64,000 nt of DNA. Source: DATKCA01 sp035544675 (lineage in GTDB: Bacteria; Acidobacteriota; Thermoanaerobaculia; Gp7-AA8). The notes under the pieces are model-generated. The model had not been told where the DNA came from and did no database searches. It saw nothing but the letters and a program-made list of their open reading frames with translations. Location: the NCBI GenBank assembly GCA_035544675.1, contig DATKCA010000239.1, forward strand, positions 1 to 64,000, in the 5' to 3' direction. The translations under genes were made by a program, and so were the position numbers. This document shows positions 30,302-38,908 of the stretch, piece by piece (positions within the stretch are counted from its first letter, which is position 1; each line of letters begins with the position of its first letter).

Positions 30302-32737
30302 ATGTCCAACGGGCTGGCCCGCTACGCTGAAGTTGCTGTCCCGGTTGCCGTCTACGGCACGTTCACCTACTCCATTCCTGAGCACCTCCGCGACGGCGTT
30401 CGCCTCGGATCCCGCGTCGAGGTGCAGATCGGGACGAAGACCACGACGGCGTTCGTCGTCGGGCTGATGGACGACGCCGCGATCGATGCGGCGGCCATCA
30501 AGCCTCTCCGCTCCGTGCTCGACGAGGACGAGCCGCCGCTGATCCCCGATGTCATCCAGCTCTGCCGCTGGGCGGCCGAGTACTACATCGCGCCACTCGG
30601 CGAGATGCTGCGCGTGGCGCTGCCGGCGAACATGGGCGCGCGCAGCCGTCGCGAAGTGGCGTTCGCCGGCACGGACGAGATGATCGAGTCGGCGATCGCG
30701 TCGAGCAGAATCCTCGAAGCCGACCTGGCGGTCCTGACCGAGCTTCGCAGGCGGCCGCTCCAGCTCTCCACGCTCGTGGGTGACATGGGCGTTCCGCGCA
30801 GCGCCATCGATCGCCTGCGCGCCTCCGGTCTCGTGGCCGTGAACGACCGTCTGCAGGATGCCAGGGGCGTGCGCTTCGACCGCTTCGCCATCCTGGAGTC
30901 GGTGGCCGGCCCATTGCCGCCAAAGCAGACGGCGGCCGTGGAGATGCTGGAGGCGCGGGGCGGCGAGCTGTCGATGAAGGCGCTGGAGCACGGCGGTGTG
31001 AGCGCCGCCGTCATCGGCGCGCTGGTGAGGAAAGGCGTCGTCCGCATCGAGCGACGTCCGCGCCGGCACACTCTGGACGCCTTTCTGGCAGGACTGGACG
31101 CGGCATCGGCCGGCGAGCTGCGCCACTCCGATCAGCAGCGTCGCGCCATCACCGCCATCGAGTCGGCGCTCGGCTCGTTCGCGCCGTTTCTGCTCGAAGG
31201 AGTGACCGGAAGCGGCAAGACCGAGGTGTACATCGAGGTGATGAGGGAGGTGGTGAAGAGGGGAGAGCAGGCCCTGCTGCTCGTGCCGGAGATCTCGCTC
31301 ACACCGGTGTTCGCGTCACGGCTGCGGGAGCGGTTCGGCGATCGCATCGCCATCCTGCACAGCAGCCTCTCGGCGAGCGAGCGATACGACCAGTGGTGGC
31401 GGACGCACCGGGGCGACGTCGACGTCGCCATCGGTCCGCGCTCGGCGCTCTTCACGCCCTTTCAGCGCCTGGGGATCATCGTGGTCGACGAAGAAGGCGA
31501 CGGCGCGTACAAGCAGGAGGAGACGCCGCGCTACAACGCGCGCGACCTGGCCGTCGTCCGGGCCCGGATGCGCGACATCCCCGTCGTGCTCGGGTCGGCC
31601 ACGCCGTCGCTCGAGAGCCGCGAGAACGCCGCACGCGGCAGGTACACGCTGGTCGAGATGAAGGAGCGAGTGGAAGCGCGGCCTCTGCCGGAGGTGGGCA
31701 TCATCGACCTGCGGAAGGAGCGTGCCGAGAAGGAAGACCGCGGCATGGTCATCTTCAGCACGCCTCTCAAAGAGGCGTTGCGCGCGACGTTCGCGGCAGG
31801 GGAGCAGGCCATCATCCTCATCAATCGCCGTGGCTACGCGCCTTACCTGCTCTGCCGCGAGTGCGGACACGATTTCCGCTGCCGGGACTGCAGCGTCACG
31901 CTCACGGTTCACCGCCGCGTGGGCCTGCTCATGTGCCACTACTGCGGATTGCGCCGGCCGATCCCGTCGCGCTGCCCGCTGTGCAACGGCGAGGTGCTGC
32001 AGCCCATCGGGTTCGGGACGGAGAAGGTCGCCGAGCGTTTCATCCGCGATTTCCCTGATGTGGCCGTGGAGGTGCTCGACCGCGACTCCACGCGAAAGAA
32101 GGGGGAGCTCGTCCGTATCCTCGACCGCTTTCGCCGGCAGGAGACGCAGGCGCTGATCGGCACTCAGATGCTGAGCAAGGGACATCACTTCCCCAGCGTC
32201 ACGCTCACCGCCGTCCTCAACGCCGACTCGATCCTCGGATATCCCGACTTCCGTTCCGCGGAGAAGACGTTCTACCTGCTCACGCAGGTGGCCGGACGGT
32301 CAGGGCGCGGCGAGCTGGTGGGGAAGGTGCTGATTCAGAGCGCGTTTCCGCAGCATTACGCGATCCAGCACGCCACGCGACACGACTACGAGGCGTTCTA
32401 CGCGTCCGAGATCCAGTTCCGCCGGACGTTTCACTACCCGCCGGTCACGGCCATGATCGCGCTCGTGTTCAAGGGGACGAACGTCGAGCTCGTGGAGCGC
32501 GCCGCGGTCGAGTGCGGGAGCTCACTGGAAGAGGCGGTGCAGCCGCTGGCCGGCACGCGCGTGCAGGGGCCCGCGCCCGCGCCGCTGGCACGGATCAAGG
32601 GCGTGTGGCGTTATCACATCCTGCTGCGCTCCCCGCAGCGTGTGGCGCTGCGGCGGGCGGTGGACGCGGTCGTGACGAGGAAGAAGTGGCGGGGGGTGGA
32701 TGTGGCGATCGATGTGGATCCGCTGAATATGCTCTAA
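30302..32737 (+). CDS. priA: Primosomal protein N' (PriA helicase)
   Basis: Replication-restart helicase, 811 residues. The N-terminal 3'-DNA-binding domain (YAEVAVPVAVYGTFTYSIPE, GSRVEVQIG) is followed by Walker A EGVTGSGKTEVYIEVM (residues about 299-314) and motif II VVDEEGDGAYKQEETPRYNA. The eight-Cys zinc region is LLCRECGHDFRCRDCSV plus LMCHYCGLRRPIPSRCPLC. Motif V/VI is IGTQMLSKGHHFPSVTLTAV with QVAGRSGRGELVGKV. Motif II reads DEEGD where most PriA proteins have DEEHD/E. ATG 30302 gives the standard N-terminus; the longer open frame runs back into the glycosylase gene. Confidence 0.96.
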   Translation: MSNGLARYAEVAVPVAVYGTFTYSIPEHLRDGVRLGSRVEVQIGTKTTTAFVVGLMDDAAIDAAAIKPLRSVLDEDEPPLIPDVIQLCRWAAEYYIAPLGEMLRVALPANMGARSRREVAFAGTDEMIESAIASSRILEADLAVLTELRRRPLQLSTLVGDMGVPRSAIDRLRASGLVAVNDRLQDARGVRFDRFAILESVAGPLPPKQTAAVEMLEARGGELSMKALEHGGVSAAVIGALVRKGVVRIERRPRRHTLDAFLAGLDAASAGELRHSDQQRRAITAIESALGSFAPFLLEGVTGSGKTEVYIEVMREVVKRGEQALLLVPEISLTPVFASRLRERFGDRIAILHSSLSASERYDQWWRTHRGDVDVAIGPRSALFTPFQRLGIIVVDEEGDGAYKQEETPRYNARDLAVVRARMRDIPVVLGSATPSLESRENAARGRYTLVEMKERVEARPLPEVGIIDLRKERAEKEDRGMVIFSTPLKEALRATFAAGEQAIILINRRGYAPYLLCRECGHDFRCRDCSVTLTVHRRVGLLMCHYCGLRRPIPSRCPLCNGEVLQPIGFGTEKVAERFIRDFPDVAVEVLDRDSTRKKGELVRILDRFRRQETQALIGTQMLSKGHHFPSVTLTAVLNADSILGYPDFRSAEKTFYLLTQVAGRSGRGELVGKVLIQSAFPQHYAIQHATRHDYEAFYASEIQFRRTFHYPPVTAMIALVFKGTNVELVERAAVECGSSLEEAVQPLAGTRVQGPAPAPLARIKGVWRYHILLRSPQRVALRRAVDAVVTRKKWRGVDVAIDVDPLNML

Positions 32738-33298
32738 CTACGCGATCGGCTTCAGCATCCTGTTGTCGACCGGATTCTCCAGCACGACCAGGCCGGCCAT
32801 GAGCCGCTCGTCGAGGGAGGGGTCGGCTGCGCGCGCCAGCGGGAGCGTCCTGTCGACCGCCGAGAGCACCGTCAGCAGCGCGCCGTAAAGCGGCTCCGAG
32901 CGCGAGCGCTCGAACAGATGAAACGGATAGCGCCGGCCGAACGTGGTCGGATCCACGTTCTTCAGGTTCGCCACCGCGTGGTCGAGAGACCACTGGATCC
33001 GGTTGCTCAGCTCTGACGGAAACCCGTTCGCCCGCGTGTGCTTTGCTGCCTCGGCCAGACGATCGACGGCGCGGCAGACGTTGCGCAGCTCCGTCTCGAT
33101 GGGACCACGCCGCGCATCATCGGAAGAGAGCGCCGAAAACGACGTCATCAGCTTTCCGAGCCGCCCGCGGACGTCGTGATCGAGTTTCCACACGATCCAC
33201 TCGATCGACGGGACATGGCGCATCCGCTCGTTCCCGCCTGCGGTCTCGAGAACGGCCGGTGCCGCTGCTGTCGCTTCAGTTGCCAGCTGCTGTTCCAT
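32738..33298 (-). CDS. Hypothetical helical protein between priA and accA
   Basis: 186 residues, no family recognised. It has no signal peptide or membrane segment. The middle is predicted helical (LGKLMTSFSALSSDD, ETELRNVCRAVDRLAEAAKH, RIQWSLDHAVANLKNV), with a conserved-looking WIVWKLDHDVRGRLGKLM, and the C-terminal part (PLYGALLTVLSAVDRTLPLA, DERLMAGLVVLENPVD) may be a second bundle. It is the only minus-strand gene for 25 kb on either side. It abuts the priA stop with no gap and starts 17 bases from accA, so its promoter must lie inside accA. Confidence 0.65.
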   Translation of the reverse strand: MEQQLATEATAAAPAVLETAGGNERMRHVPSIEWIVWKLDHDVRGRLGKLMTSFSALSSDDARRGPIETELRNVCRAVDRLAEAAKHTRANGFPSELSNRIQWSLDHAVANLKNVDPTTFGRRYPFHLFERSRSEPLYGALLTVLSAVDRTLPLARAADPSLDERLMAGLVVLENPVDNRMLKPIA

Positions 33299-33308
33299 TT
33301 GTTAGGGT
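33280..33308 (+). promoter_or_regulatory. Promoter of accA
   Basis: TTGCCA (33280-33285), a 17-base spacer and TG-T-TAGGGT (-10 at 33303-33308), ending 7 bases before GTG 33316. The -35 lies inside the divergent hypothetical gene. Leaderless arrangement. Confidence 0.5.
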
Positions 33309-33315
33309 CACCGCC

Positions 33316-34269
33316 GTGAACGGCGATGCGACGCAATTCGAAGAGCCGATCCTCGCGATCAGGCGCCGCATCGACGAGCTGACCGCGATGGAGGCTGAGC
33401 CCGCGCGGCAGGCTGAGATTGCCGAGCTCCAGACGAAGCTTACCAAAGTCTCGACCGAAATCTACGCTTCCCTGACTCCGTGGCAGAAGACGCTCGTGGC
33501 CCGGCACCCCCAACGTCCCTACACGCTCGACTTCATCGCGCTGCTGACCGACGAATTTACGGAGATTCATGGCGACCGCAACTTCGCCGACGACGCCGCC
33601 ATCGTCAGCGGATTCGCCCGATTCCGCGGCCAGCCCTGCGCCGTCCTGGGCCACCAGAAAGGGCGGAACACGAAGGAGAAAGTCATCCGCAACTTCGGGC
33701 AGCCCAAACCCGAGGGCTTCCGCAAAGCGTTGCGGGTGATGAAGCTGGCCGAAAAGTTCAAGCTGCCCATCCTCACCTTCATCGACACGCAGGGCGCGTA
33801 TCCGGGCGTGGGCGCCGAAGAGCGCGGGCAGGCCGAGGCCATCGCCGTGAACCTGCGCGAGATGGCCGCGCTCAGAGTCCCGATCATCATCACCGTCATC
33901 GGGGAAGGCGGAAGCGGAGGTGCGCTGGCTCTCGGTGTCGGCGACCGCGTGTTGATGCTCGAGCACGCTGTCTACTCGGTGATCTCCCCGGAAGGGTGCG
34001 CCGCGATTCTGTGGAAGAACTCGTCGGCCGCGCCGGATGCCGCCGCGGCCATGAAGATCACCGCCCAGGACCTCAAACGCCTCGGGATCATCGACGAGAT
34101 CGTGCCCGAGCCGCCCGGCGGCGCGCACAGCGATCCCGCCGGCGCCGCCGAGCTGCTTGCGCCGGTGCTGGAGAAGGCGCTCAAAGAGGTCTCCAGGACC
34201 AAAGCGTCTCTACTCCCTGAAGAGAGATACAAGAAATTCAGGAAGATGGGCGTGTTCGAGAAGGGGTGA
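33316..34269 (+). CDS. accA: Acetyl-CoA carboxylase carboxyltransferase subunit alpha
   Basis: Half of the carboxyltransferase that makes malonyl-CoA for fatty acids; 317 residues, the normal length. Signature: LARHPQRPYTLDFIALL-type entry (VARHPQRPYTLDFIALLTDE), FTEIHGDRNFADDAAIVSGF, LTFIDTQGAYPGVGAEERGQ, ITVIGEGGSGGALALGVGDR and YSVISPEGCAAILWKNSSAA. GTG 33316 is chosen since the N-terminus then matches the family (short acidic helix FEEPILAIRRRIDELTAM); the long upstream frame runs through the opposite-strand gene. accD is not in the window. Confidence 0.97.
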   Translation: MNGDATQFEEPILAIRRRIDELTAMEAEPARQAEIAELQTKLTKVSTEIYASLTPWQKTLVARHPQRPYTLDFIALLTDEFTEIHGDRNFADDAAIVSGFARFRGQPCAVLGHQKGRNTKEKVIRNFGQPKPEGFRKALRVMKLAEKFKLPILTFIDTQGAYPGVGAEERGQAEAIAVNLREMAALRVPIIITVIGEGGSGGALALGVGDRVLMLEHAVYSVISPEGCAAILWKNSSAAPDAAAAMKITAQDLKRLGIIDEIVPEPPGGAHSDPAGAAELLAPVLEKALKEVSRTKASLLPEERYKKFRKMGVFEKG

Positions 34270-34273
34270 ACGG

Positions 34274-34357
34274 CAGCGGAAACCGGTAACCGGAAACCGG
34301 CAACCGGGGGCGATCTACGGTTTCCGGTTTCCGGTTTCCGGTTATTACCGGTTACCC
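34274..34357. repeat. GGTAACC/GGAAACC heptamer hairpin between accA and recJ
   Basis: GGAAACCGGTAACCGGAAAC... (34278-34307) is inverted at 34319-34357 (GGTTTCCGGTTTCCGGTTTC...). The right arm ends inside the recJ -10. Confidence 0.8.
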
Positions 34358-34358
34358 T
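34353..34358 (+). promoter_or_regulatory. -10-like TACCCT before recJ, made from the repeat
   Basis: The final GGTTACC word of the heptamer array reads on as TACCCT, ending 7 bases before GTG 34366. The repeat therefore appears to supply the -10 element. Confidence 0.35.
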
Positions 34359-34365
34359 TCATCGA

Positions 34366-36030
34366 GTGATCTACGATCGCTGGATCCCCGCAGAGGTGCC
34401 CCCGAACGGCTCCATTCCGATCACCCAGCCCACCCTCCGGTCGGTGTTCCTGCGCCGCGGCATCGACGATGACACCAAGTTCCGGCAGTTCGTCTCCCCG
34501 TCGGTCGACGACCTGCACGACGCGCGCGGGATCCACGGAGTCGACCACGCGTGCGAGCGCATCGCCCGCGCCATCCGCGACGGTGAGACCATCCTCATCT
34601 ACGGCGACTACGACGTGGACGGAGTCACGTCGATCGTCCTTCTGCAGACGGTGCTCCGCTCGCTGGGCGCTGAGGCGGGGTTCGTCGTCCCTCATCGCCT
34701 CGTGGACGGATACGGGCTGAAGATCGAAGTGCTCGAGCGCGTGCTCGCGGAGCGCGACGTGAAGCTCGTCATCACGGTCGACTGCGGGATCACCAGCGTG
34801 GAGCCGGTGCGGATGGCCATCGAGCGCGGCATCGACGTCATCATCACAGACCATCATCTGCCGCCGGGGCTGCTGCCCGACGCAGCGGCGGTTCTGAATC
34901 CGAAGCAGCCGGGATGCGACTATCCGTTCAAGGAGCTGGCCGGGGTCGGCGTGGCTTTCAAGCTCTGCTCGGAGCTGATCCGCCGGAGCGGGAGGAAGAT
35001 CTCGCTCCAGTCGCTGCTGAAGATCGCCGCGATCGGCACCATTGCCGACGTGGCGCCGCTGGTCGGAGAGAACCGCACCATCGCGCAACTGGGGCTGGAC
35101 GGTCTCTCCGAGAGCAGGAATCCGGGACTGCGCGCAATGCTGCGGCGGCTCGGTCTGCACGGCAAGCCGCTTCGCGCGTCGGACATCGGGTTCAAGGTCG
35201 GGCCGCGCATCAACGCGGCGGGCCGGCTGGCGTCGGCAGACACGGCCATCGATCTGTTCGCGGCTCGCGACGAGGAGAGCGCCTGGACCATCTGCGCCGA
35301 GCTCGACCGGTTGAATGCCGAGCGTCAGCAGATCGAGGCCACCGTGCGCGAGGCGGCGCAGTCCCAGATGGCAGGCGGCGAGCGCGTGCTCGTCCTGGCC
35401 GGCGAGGCGTGGCACAAAGGAGTGCTCGGACTCGCCGCCGGCAGGATCGCGCAGCAGGTTCACCGTCCCACGCTGGTGATCTCGATCGAGGGAGAGCGAT
35501 GCGTCGGCTCGGCGCGCAGCATCCGCACCATCGACCTCTATTCACAGCTTGCCGCGGTTTCCGATCTGTTCACTCACTTCGGCGGTCACGAGTTCGCGTG
35601 CGGCTTCTCGCTCCCGGCGACGAACCTGCCGGCCTTGAGGGCGCGGCTCGGCGAACGGTTCGCCACGCTGGAGGGCGATCTCTTCCGCCGCGATGCCGTC
35701 GTGGAGGGTGACCTGTCGCTGGCGGAGTTCGACCGTGAGTTCGTCATGGCGCACGAACTGCTGCAGCCATTCGGGGCCGCCAATGATCAGCCTCTCTTCA
35801 TGGTGCGCCGGGTCCGTGTGGAGTCGCGCCGTACCTTCGCCGCGGACTGCTGTGAGCTCACCGTACGCGACAGCAGCGGGAGCGGCATCGCCGTGGTGTG
35901 GCCCTCCGTGAAGCAGCTGGCGGCAACACCTCCGGCGGAGCAGCACGATCTGTTGGTGCGGATCGAGCCCGACAGCTGGTCGCGCACGGGCGGCCGGCTG
36001 GCCGTATGTGACGTCCGGCCAGCGGAATAG
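34366..36030 (+). CDS. recJ: Single-stranded-DNA 5'-3' exonuclease RecJ
   Basis: Recombination and repair exonuclease; 554 residues. DHH-superfamily motifs: IYGDYDVDGVTSIVLLQ (motif I), VITVDCGITSVEPV (II), DVIITDHHLPPG (III, DHH) and the DHHA1 part VLVLAGEAWHKGVLGLAAGR with GGHEFACGFSLPA. A C-terminal OB-like domain completes it (VRVESRRTFAADCCELTVRD). GTG 34366 gives MIYDRWIPAEV, the usual WxxP-type start. The stop is followed by a palindromic element and the LptC/A gene. Confidence 0.96.
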   Translation: MIYDRWIPAEVPPNGSIPITQPTLRSVFLRRGIDDDTKFRQFVSPSVDDLHDARGIHGVDHACERIARAIRDGETILIYGDYDVDGVTSIVLLQTVLRSLGAEAGFVVPHRLVDGYGLKIEVLERVLAERDVKLVITVDCGITSVEPVRMAIERGIDVIITDHHLPPGLLPDAAAVLNPKQPGCDYPFKELAGVGVAFKLCSELIRRSGRKISLQSLLKIAAIGTIADVAPLVGENRTIAQLGLDGLSESRNPGLRAMLRRLGLHGKPLRASDIGFKVGPRINAAGRLASADTAIDLFAARDEESAWTICAELDRLNAERQQIEATVREAAQSQMAGGERVLVLAGEAWHKGVLGLAAGRIAQQVHRPTLVISIEGERCVGSARSIRTIDLYSQLAAVSDLFTHFGGHEFACGFSLPATNLPALRARLGERFATLEGDLFRRDAVVEGDLSLAEFDREFVMAHELLQPFGAANDQPLFMVRRVRVESRRTFAADCCELTVRDSSGSGIAVVWPSVKQLAATPPAEQHDLLVRIEPDSWSRTGGRLAVCDVRPAE

Positions 36031-36056
36031 CGCTCACCCGGCACAAGTTGCGTCGG

Positions 36057-36120
36057 TGTGGAGCGCCGCTGCCCGGGCGGCCTCATGGGAAGACGCCGCG
36101 CGGGTCGGCGGCGCTCCACC
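36057..36120. repeat. TGGAGCGC palindromic element upstream of the LptC/A gene
   Basis: TGTGGAGCGCCGCTGCCCGG... (36058-36081) is inverted at 36095-36120 (GCCGCGCGGGTCGGCGGCGC...). The LptC/A frame is open through it (VWSAAARAAS...VGGAPPDTS), so this copy could become coding with a small change of start. Confidence 0.8.
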
Positions 36121-36130
36121 AGATACCTCC

Positions 36131-38089
36131 ATGCAACGAGCCATCAGAGTCCTGCGCGTCGCGCTTCCGGTCGCGTTCGCCGCGTTCCTTCTCCTCATCG
36201 CGGTGAGCTGGAACCGCGCCCGGGGAGCGCGCGACCGCGAGCCCCTGCCGCAGATCACGTCGACGCAGCGACCGGGGGGAGATGTGGCGCAGGCGGAGGC
36301 GATCGCGTTCGAAGACACGCAGACGATCGGGGGCCGCGTCGTCTCCCGCGTGCGGGCCGCACGCGTGGTCGCGTTCAAGTCGGGGTGGAGCACGCTCGAG
36401 GACGTTCAGCTCACGCTCTACCGCGAGAGCGGCCTCACCTACGAGCTGCTCTGCCCGCAGGCTCAGTACAACAGCGAGACCAAGGAGGCGGAGGCGAAGG
36501 GCGGGGTGAAGGTGACCTCGAGCGACGGCGTGGAGATCTCCACCGCCGAGATCGACTTCGACGGTAACCGTCTCACCAACAGGATCCCTGTGCAGTTCCG
36601 CATCGACCGCTGGCAGGGGAGAGCGGGCGCCCTGGACATGGACGTTCCCGGCGAGACCCTCAGACTCTTCCAGAACGTGACCGCGACGATGACGCCGGCC
36701 GTACCGGGCCAGAGCCCCATGAATCTCGAGGCCGTCGAGGGCGTCTTCCGGCGGCGGGACAACGACGTCACGTTCACCGAGAACGTGAAGATGAATCGCG
36801 CCGCCGACCGCCTGCTGGCCAATCGCATCGTCGGCCGCTTCACCCAGGATCGAAGGAAGATGATCGGCCTGGAGGGATGGGGAGACGTGGATATCATCAT
36901 GGCCGCCAACACGCTGCCCGGCGAAGACCTGGGCGGCCGCAAGCAGATCTTCTGCGACCGCTTCCACAGCGAGGTGGGCCCGGACGGTGAGATCAGCGCG
37001 CTGAACGCGGTGGGCGATCCGTCCGTGGCGCGCGCGATTCTCGATGGTCCGCCGCGACGCGAGATCGTGGCGCGCACGTTTCGCATCGCGCTCGCCAACC
37101 GCGCTGTGAGCGAGATCAAGGCCGAGTGGGAAATGGTCATGAAGGAGCTCGGCCCCACACCGCGCCAGGTGAGTTCGGACCGCGTGATCGTCTCGTTCGA
37201 TCCTGCCCAGCGCCGCGCCACCAGCGCGTTCTTCGAGGGGAGTTTCAAATACACCGATCCGAAGACGACCGCCACCGCCGTGCGCGCGAACTACGACATC
37301 CCCGCCGATCGCGTGCTCCTCACCGCCACGCCCGGATTCGATCCCACCGTCGTCTCCGACGGGCAGACCATCAAGGCCAGACAGATCGAGTTCTCTCCTC
37401 GCGCCGGAACCGCCAAGGCCACCGGCGAGGTCATCGCCCAGCTCGTCTCGAAGGGCGGCGGGCCCTCGGCCGACGCGACCAGCCTCTTCCCGTCCGGCAC
37501 GCCGGTGTTCGTGAACTCCGACCTCCTGCTCATGCGGCAGGACACGAACGTGGCAGTGTTCTCCGGCAACGTCAAGGCCTGGCAGCAGAACAACACGCTC
37601 TTCGCCCAGGAGCTCCAGGTCCAGGGCGCCGGGCAGACGCTGACTGCGCGCGGGGCCGTCCAGACCAGGCTCTACAACGCCGGCACGGAGCAGCGTAAGA
37701 CGCCGGTGGTCTCCCGCAGCGATCAGCTCGTCATGAAGCGCAATGAGAACCGCGTCGATCTGGCCGGCTCGGTGACGATCGAAGACGAGGCCAGGACGCT
37801 GACGAGCGAGCAGGCCACGTTGTTCCTCGACGCGAAACGCAAGATCGAGAGGATCGAGGCCGAGCAGAAGGTGACCCTGGTCGAGAAGTCGACCTCGCGC
37901 AAGGTCACCGGCGACAAGGCGACGTACTTCATCAACAAGAAGATGGCCTACCTCAACGGGTCGCCCGCCACGGCGACCGATCCGGGCGGCACCGTCACCG
38001 GCGAACAGATCGTCTTCGACCTGAATCGGAACCGGTTCCAGGTGGAGTCCACGAGCGGGCAGACCTCCGGGACGTACAAGCAGCAGTAG
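36131..38089 (+). CDS. LptC-LptA type lipopolysaccharide transport protein (fusion-like)
   Basis: 652 residues. One N-terminal membrane anchor (LRVALPVAFAAFLLLIAVSW, about 5-24) is followed by repeated OstA/LptA-type beta-jellyroll signatures: an LptC-like part (ESGLTYELLCPQAQYNSETK-EAEAKGGVKV, SSDGVEISTAEIDFDGN) and LptA-like parts (VAVFSGNVKAWQQNNTLFAQ; LVMKRNENRVDLAGSVTIED; VTGDKATYFINKKMAYLNGS). E. coli has separate LptC (191 aa) and LptA (185 aa), so this one chain probably forms both the anchor and the periplasmic bridge for lipopolysaccharide. ATG 36131 is chosen as it begins just before the anchor. Next gene lptB. Confidence 0.82.
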   Translation: MQRAIRVLRVALPVAFAAFLLLIAVSWNRARGARDREPLPQITSTQRPGGDVAQAEAIAFEDTQTIGGRVVSRVRAARVVAFKSGWSTLEDVQLTLYRESGLTYELLCPQAQYNSETKEAEAKGGVKVTSSDGVEISTAEIDFDGNRLTNRIPVQFRIDRWQGRAGALDMDVPGETLRLFQNVTATMTPAVPGQSPMNLEAVEGVFRRRDNDVTFTENVKMNRAADRLLANRIVGRFTQDRRKMIGLEGWGDVDIIMAANTLPGEDLGGRKQIFCDRFHSEVGPDGEISALNAVGDPSVARAILDGPPRREIVARTFRIALANRAVSEIKAEWEMVMKELGPTPRQVSSDRVIVSFDPAQRRATSAFFEGSFKYTDPKTTATAVRANYDIPADRVLLTATPGFDPTVVSDGQTIKARQIEFSPRAGTAKATGEVIAQLVSKGGGPSADATSLFPSGTPVFVNSDLLLMRQDTNVAVFSGNVKAWQQNNTLFAQELQVQGAGQTLTARGAVQTRLYNAGTEQRKTPVVSRSDQLVMKRNENRVDLAGSVTIEDEARTLTSEQATLFLDAKRKIERIEAEQKVTLVEKSTSRKVTGDKATYFINKKMAYLNGSPATATDPGGTVTGEQIVFDLNRNRFQVESTSGQTSGTYKQQ

Positions 38090-38105
38090 GCCGAGGCCCC
38101 ACTCC

Positions 38106-38114
38106 TGTTAGCAT
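38106..38114 (+). promoter_or_regulatory. Extended -10 before lptB
   Basis: TG-T-TAGCAT ends 9 bases before ATG 38124, in the 34-base gap after the LptC/A gene; no Shine-Dalgarno. Confidence 0.4.
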
Positions 38115-38123
38115 CGGCGCCGG

Positions 38124-38906
38124 ATGTCCGATCGCGACACACAGATCCTCCCATTCACGCAGCGCGAGGCACCGGCGCAGCCGCTGCGGCTGGCGGCCTC
38201 GCACCTGGTGAAGGTGTATCGCGGCCGCAGAGTGGTCCGCGACGTCTCGGTGGAGATCAGCCAGGGAGAGATCATCGGCCTTCTGGGGCCGAACGGGGCG
38301 GGGAAGACCACGACGTTCTACATGATCGTGGGGCTGGTGCGGCCGGACGGCGGCACGGTGACTCTGGGGAACGAGGACATCACGGAGCTGCCGATGTATC
38401 TGCGCGCGCAGCGCGGCATCAGCTATCTGCCGCAGGAAGCGTCGGTCTTCCGCAAGCTGACGGTGGAAGAGAACCTGTTGTCGGTGTTCGAGACGATGCG
38501 GCTGCCGCTGGCGGAGCGGGAGCGGAGGACGCGCGAACTGTTGGAAGAGTTCGGGATCACACACATCGCGCGGAACCGGGCGTATACATTGTCGGGTGGG
38601 GAGAGGCGGAGGGTGGAGATTGCCAGATCGCTAGCGATCAACCCGGCATTCATCTTGCTAGACGAGCCCTTTGCAGGAATCGATCCAATTGCTGTATTCG
38701 AGATTCAGAGAATCGTTTCGCAGCTGCGCGCCAAAGGCATCGGCATCCTCATCACCGACCACAACGTGCGCGAAACACTGAAGATCACCGATCGCGCCTA
38801 TATCATCAAGGAGGGTGAGATTTTCCGTCAGGGAGTCCCTGAGACTCTCTCGGCAGACGCGGAGGTCCGGCGGATTTATCTGGGCGAGACCTTCAACCTG
38901 CATTGA
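38124..38906 (+). CDS. lptB: LPS export ABC transporter ATP-binding protein LptB
   Basis: Cytoplasmic ATPase that powers lipopolysaccharide extraction with LptFG; 260 residues. Walker A is LLGPNGAGKTTTFYMIVGLV, the Q-loop region ISYLPQEASVFRKLTVEENL is the LptB hallmark, the signature is LSGGERRRVEIARSLA, Walker B is FILLDEPFAGIDPIAVFEI and the switch His is in LITDHNVRETLKITDRAYII. About 20 N-terminal residues precede the usual start (LRLAASHLVKVYRGRRVVRD). The stop is two bases ahead of the rpoN ATG. Its permease partner lies 13 kb downstream. Confidence 0.97.
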   Translation: MSDRDTQILPFTQREAPAQPLRLAASHLVKVYRGRRVVRDVSVEISQGEIIGLLGPNGAGKTTTFYMIVGLVRPDGGTVTLGNEDITELPMYLRAQRGISYLPQEASVFRKLTVEENLLSVFETMRLPLAERERRTRELLEEFGITHIARNRAYTLSGGERRRVEIARSLAINPAFILLDEPFAGIDPIAVFEIQRIVSQLRAKGIGILITDHNVRETLKITDRAYIIKEGEIFRQGVPETLSADAEVRRIYLGETFNLH

Positions 38907-38908
38907 CC

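Noticed and set aside
36008..36130. N-terminal extension of the LptC/A protein from 36008
   Set aside because: It would translate the palindromic element and place 41 residues before the membrane anchor; ATG 36131 gives the normal start.
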